From Flavobacteriales bacterium (GTDB lineage: Bacteria; Bacteroidota; Bacteroidia; DT-38), in contig JABSPR010000128.1 of NCBI GenBank assembly GCA_013214975.1, positions 1 to 5,543 on the forward strand: a stretch of 5,543 nt of DNA, written 5' to 3'. Under the pieces are notes generated by a model. That model saw only the letters and a list, made by a program, of their open reading frames with translations. It ran no database searches and had not been told where the DNA came from. Made by a program: the position numbers and the translations under genes. Shown here in pieces: positions 4,733-5,543 of the stretch (the stretch's first letter is position 1; each line of letters starts with the position of its first letter).

Positions 4733-5543
4733 ATGAAGACCGGTAATATATTAAAGTTTTTAACTTTCTTTGTTACCACTTCTAGTGGTGCAAAATTCTT
4801 TTGCCCAAGACGATGATTATTACGATTGGACCGAATCGGCTACTATAGATATTAATACTTCTGGTATTGGAACTAATGGTAATGAGCTCAATGACTTTCC
4901 GCTTTTAATTAGGATTAATGGAGGAAACCAACCATCTGCTGATTTTTGGAATGAAGCAGATGCCAACGGCATAGATATTCGTTTCGCTTTAACCTCGAAT
5001 ACTAGTGTTCATTTTAGATATGGAATTGAAGAATGGAATACTGTAAATGAGGAAGCATATATCGGGGTTAAATAAATACTATTAAAGAGGATACCGAAAG
5101 TCCAGGTTATATCACAATGTATTGGGATAATCCAAGTGCCTCTGATAGTAGTAACGCTTCCGAGGTTTTTAGTGGGAGCAATAATTTTAAAGGTGTTTGG
5201 CATTTGAATAGAGCCGGACCAGGATATCCGGATGTATCAGGAAATGGAAATGATGCCTATGTGACTGATAACCAGTCAGAGGAAGATGCAAACGATTTTA
5301 TATTGGGTTCATCCCAATTCTTCGATCAAGATAATAACGAATACCTAGGGGTTTCTGATGCAGCAGTGTTAAATCCGACAGATGATTTTATACTTTCTTG
5401 TTGGATTAAGGCCAACTCTGTTGGTCCGAGTAGAGCAATTGGAATTAAAACAACAAACGATGCCTGGGAAGACGGATATGGACTGGTTTTAGGTGAAGGG
5501 CCTGTCCCTATTACTTTTTTTACAAATAATGCAACGGGTAATA
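4733..5543 (+). CDS. DUF2341 and LamG-like secreted surface protein, 5' part, with two apparent frameshifts
   Basis: The coding signal continues through three pieces. The ATG at 4733 gives MKTGNILKFLTF. Skipping one T near 4769 continues into LLPLLVVQNSFAQ from 4770, which completes a normal signal peptide of about 25 residues ending in FAQ. That frame stops at 5073-5075. Supplying one missing base at about 5072 resumes in the original frame and stays open to the right edge, for about 270 residues in all. Composite residues 26-133 match DUF2341: DFPLLIRI, then NGIDIRFALTSN, FRYGIEEWN, AYIGVK and ITMYWDN. From about 152 a LamG/concanavalin-like sandwich starts: GVWHLNRAGPGYPDVSGNGN, then SSQFFDQDN, DFILSCWIKA. 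In similar DUF2341 proteins a Trp is usual where AYIGV has Gly. The protein is probably exported and displayed on the cell surface, possibly binding glycans or proteins; that role is inferred. It may be a pseudogene, or the indels may be sequencing errors. The 3' end is missing. Confidence 0.82.
4763..4772 (+). other. First apparent frameshift (one extra base) in the signal-peptide region
   Basis: Read from the ATG at 4733, the frame continues past TTCTTTG and ends in a TGA after only 27 residues, as FVTTSSGAKFFCPRR. Omitting one T of the TTT at 4769-4771 joins MKTGNILKFLTF to LLPLLVVQNSFAQ. That restores a standard positively charged n-region, hydrophobic core and cleavage site. The frame-0 piece alone would have to start at a TTG (4770) with no basic residues, which makes a poor signal peptide. 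Confidence 0.75.
4775..4789 (+). repeat. Hairpin ACCACT-TCT-AGTGGT just after the first frameshift
   Basis: ACCACT (4775-4780) and AGTGGT (4784-4789) pair perfectly around a 3-base loop within the signal-peptide codons. The stem starts 3 bases after the TTT run at which one extra base must be skipped. It may promote slippage in replication or sequencing, or it may be a coincidence. Confidence 0.4.
5064..5075 (+). other. Second apparent frameshift (one base missing) inside the DUF2341 domain
   Basis: The frame that encodes the DUF2341 region ends at a TAA (5073-5075) directly after AYIGVK. The expected continuation, NTIKEDTESPGYITMYWDN, is found at once in another frame from 5075, so a single base appears to be missing at about 5072-5073. 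The spot is a GGGG run followed by AAATAAAT, a sequence prone to slippage. Together with the first indel the shift cancels, and the downstream frame equals that of the ATG at 4733. Confidence 0.8.

Noticed and set aside
4588..4779. A 63-codon minus-strand open frame with hydrophobic stretches
   Set aside because: It overlaps the true start of the DUF2341 gene, is rich in AT-driven Phe and Leu, and has no family features.
4770..5075. The 101-codon plus-strand frame as a complete small protein starting at TTG
   Set aside because: It lacks a charged n-region, ends inside a DUF2341 domain, and its natural upstream and downstream continuations lie in the next frame; it is a fragment of a frameshifted gene.
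5009..5203. A 64-codon minus-strand open frame
   Set aside because: It is antisense to the conserved DUF2341/LamG coding region.

Overview
The window looks like a chromosomal segment of a marine or aquatic Bacteroidota (Flavobacteriales/Cytophagales-like). The supporting signs are an AT-rich base composition, start codons without Shine-Dalgarno sequences, a single-domain response regulator of the Bacteroidota type, a SprB-repeat surface protein, a TPR/SPOR-domain protein and a DUF2341 plus LamG-like surface protein. I cannot name the species.

Layout: (1) 1-1030, minus strand: the 5' part of a large secreted protein with a signal peptide, an N-terminal Cys-rich beta-sandwich region and at least two SprB-type repeats; it runs off the left edge. 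(2) 1187-1630, plus strand: a complete stand-alone CheY-like receiver protein. (3) 1641-3101, minus strand: a 486-residue helical, TPR-like protein of unknown function with an HTH-like N-terminal segment; it converges on the receiver gene with a 10-base gap. (4) 3137-4219, minus strand: a secreted or membrane-anchored protein with N-terminal TPRs and a C-terminal SPOR domain; it lies 35 bases upstream of gene 3 and is probably co-transcribed with it. (5) 4220-4732: a roughly 510-base non-coding region holding a 13-bp inverted repeat with a nested hairpin just upstream of gene 4, and otherwise only weak repeats. (6) 4733-5543, plus strand: the 5' part of a secreted DUF2341 plus LamG-like protein whose reading frame is broken twice, by one extra base in the signal-peptide region and one missing base near 5072; it runs off the right edge.

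How the genes may work together: two envelope or surface proteins lie at the ends, pointing away from each other. Both probably use type IX secretion, but their C-termini are outside the window. Between them are a phosphorelay receiver and a two-gene operon of envelope-type TPR/SPOR and helical TPR-like proteins. No T9SS core gene, mobile element, CRISPR array, tRNA or rRNA was seen. The least ordinary items are the doubly frameshifted surface-protein gene, the nested inverted repeat ahead of the TPR-SPOR operon, and the HTH-like/TPR-like protein of gene 3.
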